A stretch of 64,000 nucleotides of DNA from positions 1-64,000 of the forward strand of contig QNGE01003534.1 in assembly GCA_008508345.1 (NCBI GenBank), in the 5' to 3' direction. Source of the DNA: Paragonimus westermani (lineage: Eukaryota; Platyhelminthes; Trematoda; Plagiorchiida; Troglotrematidae). The position numbers were made by a program, and so were the translations under genes. Below are positions 31,700 to 44,400 of the stretch, one piece after another (within the stretch, counting starts at the first letter, position 1; each line of letters begins with the position of its first letter). A model generated the notes under the pieces. The model had not been told where the DNA came from. It did no database searches and saw only the letters and a list, made by a program, of their open reading frames with translations.

Positions 31700-34600
31700 A
31701 CTCCATGGGAATCTGGAAACGATCAATATTTTTCTGATTGGTAGTGTGTTTCGCTGGTCATATTTGTGGTTAACATGACATTCGTTTTGGTCACCTACTT
31801 AACGGTAGAGATGCAGTGTACGCCTTCAACTGCCATATTCGAATTCCGCATTGCTTGTAAGGTTAAAACAATTAATAAATGCCATGTTCCTGGAGGAGGC
31901 AATGGACACCGTCCTACCCAATTTGGCCTACAACTCTGTGGAATGGCCTCATGGTAGATCACTTCATCTCCTAGCGTGCTCCGACAAAATCAGATCCTAT
32001 TGGTAGATGACTACCAATACAAAATTCGGGATTAGGCACCATGAGAAACCATACACAAGCATGGAGACGTTGTATGCCACGCTGGTTCGCCAAACTAACC
32101 AACTACGCTGAACGATAATCTGAAATGGTGTCTGCAATTTGTCTTTGAGCTTACTCTGACTTAAGTGCATAACATAAGACAAACCCATTAACGCCTACCT
32201 TCCTGATACATAGAACATGAACACGCTCACTATGGATCAATCTGGGACTGTAACCGCGCAGTCGAACAGATAATAGAGGAGGTGCTAGTGTAGTGAGGAC
32301 AAACGGTCGCACCATACTACTCACACCACTATTCAGTAGCAGCTTGGATAGAAATGATCGTGGGATAAATACGGGAAGGATCATTAGTGGGCAGCATCAC
32401 GTCCAGTGGCTTTCGCCACATGACGGAACTGAGACATGGCGTCCATAGCGACTGGAGCATCCTCCGACGAGTGTGGCGTGCAAATGAGTGTTTCTGTTCC
32501 TAGTCCCGTTGAGACGCATAAGTCGTGTGTTGATTTCCCTAAATAAACTTCTGTGTCACCCGCGTTCTGGGTTCACAAAACTAGTTTACAGAATTTCCAA
32601 TCCAATGACTTCGATTAAGTACTCACATATTCCGGATCTGATGTTTTCTGCGGATTTCGGGTCCCCGCAATTTGACTTTTCTCCCATCTTCGCGCTGTAT
32701 CCAAGTTGCTGTTTTATACATACTATATTTCAGGCAGTCTGAATGCTTTCGAAGGGCTATAACACTTTCGAAACTCGTAGTTAGATTCCCGTTAAAATTG
32801 TCACAATTACTTTATTTAATCCGGTTTCCTGAGATGCGCAGCCTGACTAATTTTTAAACGCTCTTGACAAGATATGAAGTTGTTTGTCACACTGAAACTC
32901 TTGCGAATCGGAAAAAAGGATTCAACTTTTCAGTTGTTTTAGTCTCAAACTAATAACCTTGCTTGTTATTTTGGAAAACTGATGGGTTAAAAGGAAGCTA
33001 TTGAAATTATCAGTTTTTTTAGGAGATCAAGACAGCGTAGTAAGCAAAACTTGCACAATCTGTTCAAGCAATGTTTATCGGTTTTCTTCTTCACTGAAAT
33101 GGCCATTCGGATATGCTAACTGTGAACAGTTCAGGTTTCCGAGCGGCCAAATTTCCTAGGATCCTTGGCAGAATTGATCAAAATGAAAAGGCGGACGTAT
33201 GTTGGGTAGACCCGTAGGAAATACCTCATGAGGCTGGACTCAACAGGATGCCTAGAAAGAGCATCTGGGATCCACAAGTTCGTTCGTCATTAAGAGAAAA
33301 CAGTCGCTGGGACAGTCTTGAGAAATATCAAGCTGACGATGCTTTTAATCCTGGGAACTTAAGGAAAACGGAGTTTTAGATTAGGAACGCTTACGATTTG
33401 AATCATCGGACGAGCTTGCCGAACTCAATCAAGATTGGAGGCATTTTTGGTCCATTAGGATTACTGGTGCCAACGGCAAAACGTTGCATCTGCAAATCTT
33501 ATCAAGCTTGGTGAGAACCTTCCGACGAATTCCGAAGTACTGGGTAGAGGTGTTTTGAAACTGGCCACGAAATTGGAGGCTGTGACACAAACGTGTTATT
33601 CTATAATCAGCTAAGTGAATTTGTTTGTTTTTACTTAATCACGCAAATTCGGAAACGTACCCGTTATATTGGGCGTATTCAATATTGTCCCAATTTAGAA
33701 TTAAAGAAAGGACTGGAGCGAGTGGAAGTAACCGACCTAGTCCACAAACCCAGATAAAAATAACTGTTGTAAACCAGCCTACTCGTGTTTTGTCACGGTA
33801 ACAGCGTTTTAGTATGGTAAAAATTCCCATCGAAGCATAAAAGAAAAACCGCGACGAACAATTGTTTTGGACAGTTCATCAAATCAATACAACTAAATAG
33901 GTTCAACGAAATAAAAGGTGTGTAAACAAGAGAAAGATTTTCAGTCCTGGTAATTTGCTGTCTGAGAGATTGGACCACAGATGCTTGTATCGCCGTGTGT
34001 GATCAAATGACATGCTGTCAAACTTCTGTCTTGTTCACACACTATTTTGATTCCACTTAGCCCGTATAATTGTATCGATTGGATGATGAATTATCGAGGA
34101 CAATGTTCGTCACGGTTTTTCCTCTATTCAGTTATTTTTTAAACCCTCTGTTGTTTGCGGAAATAGGTAGATTTCCTGTGATAGACTAAAGTTTTTCTCG
34201 GCCCTAGGAAAACGGTTCAGACAAACTATACTGCGTACATGACCATTTTAGTTCATGACGCAGATGCAAATGAAAAGTACATAACGTAAGCAGGTCATCC
34301 ACTTTCGTTATTTTCTTAGTCTGCCAGTGAATTGTCCGCATCGTGTGCATACGATTTCATTCAGTAAACGCACTATCATTTCTGTAGGTTGAACCATCAG
34401 TATGATGTCTTGTGGGTAATTTGACGAGGATTTGATATCACGGTGTAGAATGTGATATTTCTAACAAATTAATTGCTAGTTTCAATTGGTTTGTTGTCTG
34501 CTTTTGCGCGGTACAGAGCGTTCGGTCATGCACTGAAAATAATCACTTGTATACAAATGCACACAGATTAGTAGTAGTAAATATATAGGAATAGGAGACG

Positions 34601-35990
34601 AACCTTTTTTGCATGTTCACTTGTCAACTAATTCTTGCTTAATCGTTTTGGCCTCGTGTGTAACAAGATGATTTCGATACTCCATTCTTGCCATTATCGC
34701 ATTCAGATCGGTCGCCCGGTTTCAGGAGGTCTTAGATTTGAGTTCGTCCTTGCAACGTTTACCATGATGCGAACGTGCGGATCTTTAATGATGCATGGGG
34801 CATACTAGTATTGTTCTAGTATCAACCGTACATCCTTCAGTTAATTCGCTTTCTAAGTGTACATGCGTAACAACCTCCGTCTGATTAAACGCTGTGTCTT
34901 GGTTGTTTCAGCTGGCTTATCGGTCTGGTGACTTGCAGATCGTGTACACGATCACTGCACGGATAGTAAACAGACATTCTTATCGTGGCATGGGGTATAG
35001 GACTGCTCCTCAGTCTCATGTGTCAGTATAATTGATTAGTTATATTCGTTCGCCATGTTGGCACTTGACTCGCATACTTTGTCCACAGTTCAGTGGTTAG
35101 AATTCATTTAGAAGAAATTCTGAATGATTACCGATTAACATTCAAAGGTATTGATTCAACCTGGCCGTCTGCGAATTTAGCCGAATGGTTTTCACCAATT
35201 CTTTCCGATTAGTATGAAGGCCAAGGTGCTTCTGACGGCCTAGACATGATAAAGTAAGATGGGTTGAGCACAAACTCAGTAATTCTCAGTGAACGGCGTC
35301 AAACCTCAGAGTTGAAAAAGGGTAATCAGTTGGTATTGGTGACGTTCCAACGTAGTAATAAACAAACATCTATTGTGGTTTACTGATACTTATTCCCAAG
35401 CCCATCTGTCATCAAAATGAGGATTCATTCCACGTCATCCAGTTTTTGTAAGTATGGGTCGCTCAATCATGATTATAATAAATCATGTTGCTCACCGTCA
35501 AGCTGATGCTCCACAACCGGTCTCGTCTTTGTTTGAACTCAACAAGTATCTGTAATCTGAACGAGGTTCGAAGCGATAGCGACACGCCCCAAAACTATTA
35601 TTTACACGACCTCAGTCCGATAAGCATCGTTTCATCCATTCACACTTGAGAGATGTGAATCAGTCACACCTCGATCATTAAAAATGATCATAGAGGAAGT
35701 TTGTCGACCTGTTAGCAGTCCAACCTCGACTTTTTACTTGGCGTTTCACCTTTACATCGCGTGACACGGTTTGTAATTCCGCGCGCTTGCTGTATGTATC
35801 TACAAAACCACAGGATTACTCAATACTTTATAGATAATTTTGCTAAAGTTCGTCTCAGCGTTCAATTTCTTATCCTAAGTTCACCACACACCACAACAGT
35901 AGGAAATCACTGAACTTGAGTCCATCCTTTGTAAGTATTAAGAAGTAGCAGGGGTTCTGATTGATAGAAATAGAAATCACTAGCAACCGA
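31700..35990. other. Intergenic DNA, no gene supported
   Basis: One short plus-strand reading near 31890-31980 (TVLPNLAYNSVEWPHGRSLH) faintly resembles a gypsy integrase end. Otherwise only short frames are seen over about 4 kb. Confidence 0.35.
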
Positions 35991-35997
35991 TTGCAGT

Positions 35998-36290
35998 GGC
36001 AGACATTTAAGCCGGCCTCTTTTTGAAAGAAGAAACCGACTAGGATTTTAGTCAATCTCCTAGCGGGACTCTGGCCAACTCCCCGAAGCAGTCATGTGAC
36101 CTAGCATTTACGAACATGGAACGGAGACCAATTCCTGGGCGTGGTAAACATACTCACCACTGACGAATCCTAACAGGAACGAAATTTGAGTTTTCTTTTC
36201 GAGAGGAACTGGTTGAAAATTCTGTGTGGATGCAGAAACTGCGACCAACTGTCGGTGACGTTCAGTTCATAGTATTAGTGAGTTAGTGCA
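35998..36290 (+). mobile_element. Degenerate hammerhead-retroposon copy with inverted arm
   Basis: A left part resembling the inverted arm (AGCCGGCCTCTTTTTGAAAG), then a box B-like GGAGACCAATTCC, a hammerhead core CTGACGA near 36162 and CGAAATTTGAG, then the right arm (TTCTTTTCGAGAGGAACTGG) and the GCGACCAACTG end. Stem II no longer pairs well, so the ribozyme is decayed. Confidence 0.6.
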
Positions 36291-37217
36291 AAGTGTCTGC
36301 TAAAACCTTTAACGAATATCCCACGAGTATGCAACATTTTCTTTCTCCAAACACGCACATACGACGCAGAAGTGAGCTGTACGCTGAGAAGGTGGTATAT
36401 ATCAACCGGATATCTCACGCATTCCGTAATCTGAATACTGTTTAAGTTGACCAATAATCTAGATATACAGCAGCACTCATCTTGGCCCCCAGAATAAGAC
36501 GATCATCAAGGTACCAGGAAACCTAGTGTTTGAGAGTTTGACAACGGCTTTAAACAAGTGTGCGAGATGACAAAAAAGTGGACAAACGACTTCAGAGGTC
36601 AGTCAACTGTTTCTTGGGAATTCTAGTTTCACATGAACTAAGTGAAAGAGGAAGCCCGCCATAGCTATTATCCAATCGACAGTAGCACAGTGCATTTCGA
36701 TTAGCAACTAATACAACGAAGATCATCAAAACGACGCTACACGAACGGCTCTGTATGAATTATCATAAGGGTTTTACGGGAATAAAACGCCCAAGGTACG
36801 TTCAATTACTTGGTTGGAACACCCTTGCGTTTAAGTGACTTAAAAAGTGCAGACCGATCCAGTAAATCGAGCACATCTTCACATTTGTGAAAAAAGGCCA
36901 TCGTTGGCCGGTGGTATGTATGGGCAGCAGCCCCATTTCGTTTTGGGGCTGATGTACAGACGCTCCAGTGTTCAAAATGTTACTTTAGAGCCCTTTACCA
37001 CAATTAACGTTGGCACAATTAACAAATCTCTTTGGGCAGTGGGACAATTGTTAATGAAGATACGAAAGAATCAACGAATGTTCGTACTTCCAAAGCATGA
37101 AAACAGGGGAAAATGAATTTTCTACGATGGCCAGTGTAGTAGGCATACTATATGGTTGCAAAAAGATGTTCCTCAATCATCACCATACAAACTGAACATC
37201 GGCCACATCTACGTAAA

Positions 37218-37420
37218 CTTTCCAGCAAGGCGCTTTCGAAAAGAAGCATTAGTTCCGCATTAGCCTATTGTTAGGGCTCTTCGATAATGCATATGTTTGC
37301 TCGAAACTGTAGTTGAAAACCGATTCACGTTTTCTTGGGCAGCCGCACTGACCACTGCTCCACTGACGTCACACTAGGGCTGACTGGGTCATTCTACCCG
37401 ATTCTTTAGCCATATTCACT
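37218..37420 (-). mobile_element. Degenerate hammerhead-retroposon copy
   Basis: Minus-strand copy: the plus strand shows GGCGCTTTCGAAAAGAAGCA, a decayed hammerhead region to about 37290, then the inverse of a tRNA-like head (ACTGACCACTGCTCCACTGA, box A reversed). Core ribozyme bases are lost. Confidence 0.55.
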
Positions 37421-38337
37421 TGTGAATATCGATCGATTTGTCCGGTGGTCTCAACAGCAGATGGAGTGCCTGAGCCAGTGGATCCAATCGCCCGTTAGTC
37501 CTCGTTGGCCACGTAAGGCAGAATGTCCATTTGAACATCGACTGCTACTCACTAATAGGAATCCGAACCATACCTTGTGCGACTCCATGTCGTCGAATTA
37601 ATTAGCACAAACGTGTTCTGTGTATTTCAACCCCTTGAAATCGTTCGTAGCAAGACGATGACTCACGAACTACTGCTGCAATAATCATCACCGATGTTTG
37701 CTTCGGTGATTGAGAATTCAAGGGCAAAAAATACCTATGGCTGAGAATGCTGTCGGGTATAGTAAGGAGTGACAATCAGTAGTATCTGAGCGGGGAATTT
37801 CTCATGGTGTGACATTAAAATCTGTTCCATACAACACACAGTGTGCATAGAAAACATACCATAGTACGTCGCATGTCAGGATACTCAAGGTGGTTGTGTG
37901 CTCAGCGTCAACATCGTCTCCATTGTGTGTAAACGCAATAAGCAATGGAAGAGCATTTCTTTCATAACAAAAAGTACATAATAGGAATAGAAGTGGGTCA
38001 TTGAAAAAACGCATAACAAAAATGCGTTCGTACAAAGCCAATGTACGAGACAGATGGAAAGCACAAAATAAGGTCCAAAAAACCCTGAGCATTATAGAAA
38101 AACTGTGTGGAAGATGACTTAATGATATGAAAACAAGTAGCAAAACCTGGTTCACACACACAAACACACATACAGAGCTGACACAGAGAAATAGCAAAGC
38201 CGAAAATCGGGGGTAAAACAACCGGAGGAATGAAGAGATATAGAGCGGACACCTGAGGAGACTTGAAAAGCAAAGCCAATTATGTCAGAGTGAAAAGTTC
38301 ATCAACAGTTCGTCAGTCAAAAATGGTCCCAAATAGA

Positions 38338-38445
38338 CTAACACTTGCTAGGAGTATTGGCAAGTGTTTCGCATGATGCAGACTCGATCATCTTGCGAAT
38401 ACTCCTCATGGATTCGACCAAGGTGTTGGCAAAACGGGTGGAAGA
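38338..38445 (-). CDS. CPT1: CPT1 terminal coding exon
   Basis: 35 codons plus [23 protein letters not shown] aligns with human [20 protein letters not shown], followed by a divergent tail ending TPSKC. Acceptor CCTCTCCCGGATAG. No AATAAA was seen in the first few hundred bases of the presumed 3' UTR. Confidence 0.85.
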   Translation of the reverse strand, partial: SSTRFANTLVESMRSIRKMIESASCETLANTPSKC

Positions 38446-41400
38446 CTATCCGGGAGAGGAGGAAGACAAAAGGGAAAAGCTAATTAGAGAAATTTATTTA
38501 GGGGGCACAATGACGCGTAGAGAATATGCATCCTGAGGATATTTTCGATATCTTTCTGGTATCATATCTGCAAAATCAACATTTTACAGCGAACGACTTT
38601 CCTTAGACGGCTGTGTGAGTAGGCTGATAGCCGGACAACGAAGTGTTGAAGAATTGTCCTCAAAATGGAAGATGTAAGCATTCAAGTCAAGCCTAAAACA
38701 ACCTACTTCGAGGACACATTGGATGACAGTTTCGGTCCATAAAGTGTCATCCACTATCAGAACTCCCATCTCGTTATATTCATCAGACTATTCTTAGCAG
38801 GGACAAAATTGGTCATTAGGAATTGAGAACAGCATTTTCGAAATTTACGCACACAGGAACTTTTAGTTGCGCTCATGTAAATGCATCTCAACGTTCGCCT
38901 TCTGGTAAACATTTTATCCCAGTATGACCAGTTTCATCCTTGTCTGGACCCATTAGGTGGAAATATTCTGAACAAGGTTCGAAAGAGCAGCTAACTCCAT
39001 TATCCCGCTACAAGCGAAGCCCAAGGGAACGGTGATCAAGAGCGTCAACTAGGAGAATAGAAGTTTTTGCCATTTTGGATTGCGTTCAAACAATGAAGAA
39101 AGTAAATATCGTGTGATGTCGGTTTGGGAATGAGCATCATTGTCTTTTCAAATAGGTCATGACAGCATTTATAGACTTCTGTAGTCTTGTGGCAGTCCAC
39201 CTTAAGCTCACTTGCATTTGTTGAACAGCTAAAATAACTTTATCCTTCCACGTGAATCAGTTCACCTCCGTCTTGTATAATGCGAACATATTGATACGTT
39301 CTCGTAACCCGAACACGCAGTTGTCACAGACGTCTCTAAACCGTTACAAAACTGTTTGGTCGACAAATACCCAAAACATTATTGCCCTGAACTGTGTACA
39401 CAGTGAATATGGTCTGCCAACTCTCTCTACCTTAGCTTGTCATCTCTTCTAAGCAAACGTCTTGCTGCTGGTGATGGACAATCTAAGACTGTAAACCAAT
39501 GCTGGACATGCACAATACGCGAACTTAATTTCAATTAACACACACGTACATATGGGGAGAGAAACAGTTCGAAAGCTCACCGTATCTGGACAAGTAAAAC
39601 AGGATGAAACATGAAAGCAAAGCGCGGTCTCCATAGAGAAAATGTACGACACACCGTAGCCGTTCTTGTCTACTGGGCCAAATCCACCGCCCAGACATCG
39701 ATGAGCGTCCGGGTGATTTGGGGCTAGGTCAATCTTGCCCGACTGGCTGGTTGCAGTCTGACTAGTGGATAAACGCCATGGTTCACTAAGAATCTGCAAC
39801 AAAGCGAGCAGAGTGAAGAACCCAAATATCACATGTCAAGCGTGTGAATGGAATTCTGTTGTGATTAAAAACCGAGGTTTGAAAGTTGGTTGACAAGCGT
39901 ACCGGCAGAATCTTACATGAATGCGATTACTCGTGTCAAGGTAGAAGAAACCATCAAAACTAAAACCTATAAATTTACACTAGATAGTTGGTGCTGATCC
40001 GTCCAATGCGCAGGACAATATGACGTCCTTTATTTTGTTTCAACCTATTGTTATTGCTCGCAGTGGCTGATAGAAAAACTACTGATTTGAATGTTCAGGT
40101 TATACACTACGTACCGTATTGTGTCAAGTGAGCACCGGATAGAGTCGGGTTGAGCAAAACTTGAAGACAATAGTTCAGGCTGTTGAGGTTTGAGCTCACA
40201 ACAGCACTGCGTTCGAGTGTCACTGGTAATGACATGAATAAAAACAAAACGTGAGAGAACTTCGCGCAAAGTGATTATTAGTTTCAGCTTTAAGCTGCAT
40301 CTATGGCTAAACTTTTGATCGTATTCACAATCACGAGCGGTATGACTGTATAGAAGATCACAACCACCCACATCAGACGGTATCGCGCTGCTCCTGTTTA
40401 TGAAAAGGAAATTCAGTCCACAGCATAGAAAAGGTTTCCATTTACACGTTCTGTGCAATTCAGTCCGGTTCCGTCTGTTAGACTGACACTTGCCGCCATG
40501 GATTTTCGATTGATAATCCTTGACTGTAGAGCCGATTTTGCTCAAGGCTGATTCATTCAATGTCATGTGCTGGTCGTGATTCATTCGCTACGTATTTAGA
40601 CCATATACCTTAATCGCGTTGACTGATAAAACAACCGCGTCACCGACTCCGTCATCCATCGCAACACGGCCTAAGCTATAGTTAGACCAATTTACTCGCT
40701 GGCATGAAGTCACATTGGCTCAGTGAGTAAACACTAATCACAAGCATAGGAGGTTTATGAAGTAGAAAACGTAACAATACAAAAAAGGCTCGTGAAGGAG
40801 TGTGACACACTGGCTGAACGCGTTTTCAATCGACTGTTATAGATGCTTGCGAACTCACTAACCAAACACCCAGAACCTACCAACCTTGCCCAATGAGACA
40901 GTCAAGGCTTCTTAGACCATAACCACGTTATGGTCTGACTGTACCGCGGTTTCCTGTAACCAACAGAAGCTAAATTGAAAAGTCAGCGGTACAACAGATC
41001 TCCGTTGGAGTACCGATTGCACAGTCTAACCGGCACCGACTGTGCATTTTCAATAACTAGTTTATCGTTTGCGAAATTGCCCATTTGCAAAATAAGTATC
41101 GATGGATTGCCGTAGTGTTCAGTGGGTCAACCGATACAATATAAGATGAGTGACAGAGACAAAGTTGGTGTAACACCGAGAGTTTATGTTGAAACAAACA
41201 AATTGTTAACGGTAACACTCAAAGACTAAGAAGCTTAGTGAAGTCCGTCGGAGCTCAAATACCTGGATGATGTTCTACACATCCCTTATAGAAACAAGGC
41301 GCTAACAGCTAGATGCGTCCTAACGCCAACAACACATACATCCCCAAACTGTTTCTATTAAGCAGAAAAGACTTAAGTTTGATATATATTAAGATCTAAA

Positions 41401-44400
41401 CCCAGTGCAATACAGCACAACATTCGAGGCACAAGATTAACCAAATGGTTTGGATCAACCAGAATGACTTTTAAAGGTTTTAATAACCACCACAATGAAG
41501 AGACTCACTTTTTTCAAAAATGGGCTATCCAAACGCAGAAATTTGGACATGATGTACAAAGCAAATAAATGTCGATCAACACCTTTGCCCGATACAGCAT
41601 CTCTTGTGAGGTGCTGATGGTAGTCAGTAGCCAAACGGAACTGACGTATGCGATCCTCAGGCTGAGGATCCATGCATGGGAATAGTAGGGCAGGAAAAAC
41701 GGTGGCGATCCGACCAGGAATCAGGTTTATGAGAAAAGGTAGATTAAGAGAGGTCCGTAGAAAGAAAATTTACATCCGGAGAATCAAAAACATACGATAC
41801 ACCAGTAACCAACTCGTCAAGTTCATACACTTATCTCAGCGAGTTAGAGCAGACAAGCCGATGTTAGCAGGTGTAGGACTGCACATGAACACCAACTTGC
41901 AGTTTGTGTTGGTTGTTAACTCAGCTTCAGCGTATGCTCTTCTGTTTCTTCGCACGATGCGAAACCACGTCCCTCAAAGACGTTTTCTCAACCGGTGTAC
42001 CACATAGTTAGGATTTCATCAGCTCGATCAACACCAGATTAAGCTGACGTGGGAACTACATGCTCAGTCACTACCGATACCTATATTTCCCAATAATTGC
42101 CGGTCTGCTTAGGAACACTACATAACCTATACCACTTCTATTCTGCAAAAGTTTTAGAAATCAAAACTGACCACAAGTTGATGGGAACAAACGAGAGGCA
42201 AATGCGCAAGAATAGTCCTGAAAAGCGAATAAATTATTAGTATTCCGCACGTGGATACACCGAATTTTAGATTTCAGTCTCTTGTTTAAATAGAAACTAC
42301 GGTGCAAACAAAACTGAACTCAAATTAACACGATAGCTAACTGACTAATTTAAATCAGTCTCAAACTGGTGATTCGCTACATAAAATCGTAACCATATCA
42401 CACCACAGTCTCAATCGGGGGATAATAATGGCCAAATCTTATCTTACAAACCCACATAAAAAGAAAACTGTTGAGTGAACAGTTGCTTTAGTGTGACAGC
42501 CTGGACAACTCAACTTGGAAATATTCAAGTTAACAACCGAACTACTCAGTAGAAGTAACAAGCATGGACAGCTTATTTGCTCATAGATGTTCCCTTTGAT
42601 ACGGACGACTGATAAGTGAACGATATTCAGACTCAAATAGCTTGGACATAGGGTTGTTTGTGTCTGAATTAGAACACCTAGTGCTACTATGCATAACGAA
42701 CGTCCAGTTCTATTTCCAAGGAACCAGCTATACACAGATTGATGTTGTCAACGGAGGTCCATTCGGTCAGCTACTAGCACATATTTTCGTTGTCTACTTG
42801 AAGCAGGAATCAGATACCGTTAAGCCTGTTAGGTCCATTTTTATCGGTTGTATGTCGATGAAATTCTGCTATTCACCGAAAACAAGTATACTAGGTTAAC
42901 TGAATCATTTCGGTTCTAAAATTAGCATTACAATTGAAGACGAGCATGCCACTCTGACGTTTTTGGGCAATCTCATGAAACGTAGTAATAGCAACTTCGA
43001 ACTACGGTTCGTCTACCGGAAACACACTGTTTTATCATGCAAGATGAATCTGTTCAAGGAAAACAATGATCAAGGAGATGCCGTTGTTGAGGAGTATGTT
43101 CGAAGAAATCGGCAATCAATCAAGATTTATTGAGAAATTCAACAAACAAAAACCAGTTGTGTTGGCCTCAACAAATTCCAAAATGGAAGTCCAACTTCAG
43201 TTTACATTACAAGAGTTACAACAAAAAAGCTGTCGTACGGTAGCTATGGAGCAAACGTCTTAGGTAGCTCAACTGGTCAAACTGTTCACCATCAACCAAA
43301 TCTCAACATCGCTGATGAAGACACTGCTACTGTTCGATTCCACTTCATTTATGACTCATTGTATGTGCCGAGCCACGTACCTAAACAGAACCGAGTAGAA
43401 ATCGGATCAATGAACACATCCAAGTTTGGGTCTGTAAAACGCTCATACTTACCACAATATTTCAATTAGGTCAAAATGTGACAAGGACCCAGCATCGATC
43501 GTTCGACACTTGTTGATATGTCGACTTCAAGTGAACCTGGATTTAAGTCTTTCGGTTACTGCAAGCAACAAAAAATCGAAGGCTTCCTAAGTCCACAGAG
43601 ACAGTAGCAATTAACAAGTGGGAACTGCACGTCTGTGTTCAGAAAGGCTTGTTCACCAGTACCAGATTGTCCTGGTAGCTGATATGCATTGGTGTGGGTA
43701 CGCGTGTATGATTACTGATTCTGTTGTTTGACTTCAAAACGCCCATTGAGCTTTGCTATATATAAACCCGCAGATTGCAGTATGTATTTAGTGAGATGCA
43801 GTGAAACGCGCTCGAGAGGTGCACTGTGCAAAAAATGCTTATGGCTTCTACGTTTTAATTTGTTTTGCTTTCACTCATTAGCAGTCTGTTACTAGTAAAA
43901 CACTACCAACCGTAGAGGTTAACTAGAAAGAAACTGCATTGACAGGCAGATAGAATGGGCCAACGTACTCGACTTGATTTGTCCATCATCGATTGGACAA
44001 ATTTCGCCGACTCCGCAGTACACGATCTTACGGTTTCCGTGCGACCTTCCCGAAACAACCGCGTCATGCTCGATTCATAAACCAATGGCAAACTGCTTCG
44101 ATCCTGGTGAAAGAAAAATGGAGGGTGGACGACTCAATACACACCGCAACGCGTGGTTGGCTGAACTTATCTGATGGAGGAAGCAACCGAAAAACTGCTA
44201 ATGCCCCTTTGATTGACGACATCAGTATGAAACGACTAAGCTGAAGGTTGATGGATCTTGTCCTGACCAACCGGACGCTCGATGCAGTTCACTAAGAACG
44301 CTGCTGACCACAATTCACACAGTAACGCGCTTGATTTCCGTTTGTCCAGAATGTTTCAGCTCACAGCTGAACAACATTCAGTTCATGTGCAGGTAATTAC

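Noticed and set aside
31880..32010. Possible gypsy integrase C-terminal piece
   Set aside because: Only about 30 residues resemble the pattern loosely; no other integrase block nearby in that orientation.
38345..38536. Plus-strand open frame with charged residues ([20 protein letters not shown])
   Set aside because: It is antisense to the CPT1 terminal exon (38338-38445), whose own translation matches the family.
40051..40584. 177-codon open frame on the minus strand inside a CPT1 intron
   Set aside because: No family resemblance, and about one random frame of this length is expected in 64 kb read in six frames.
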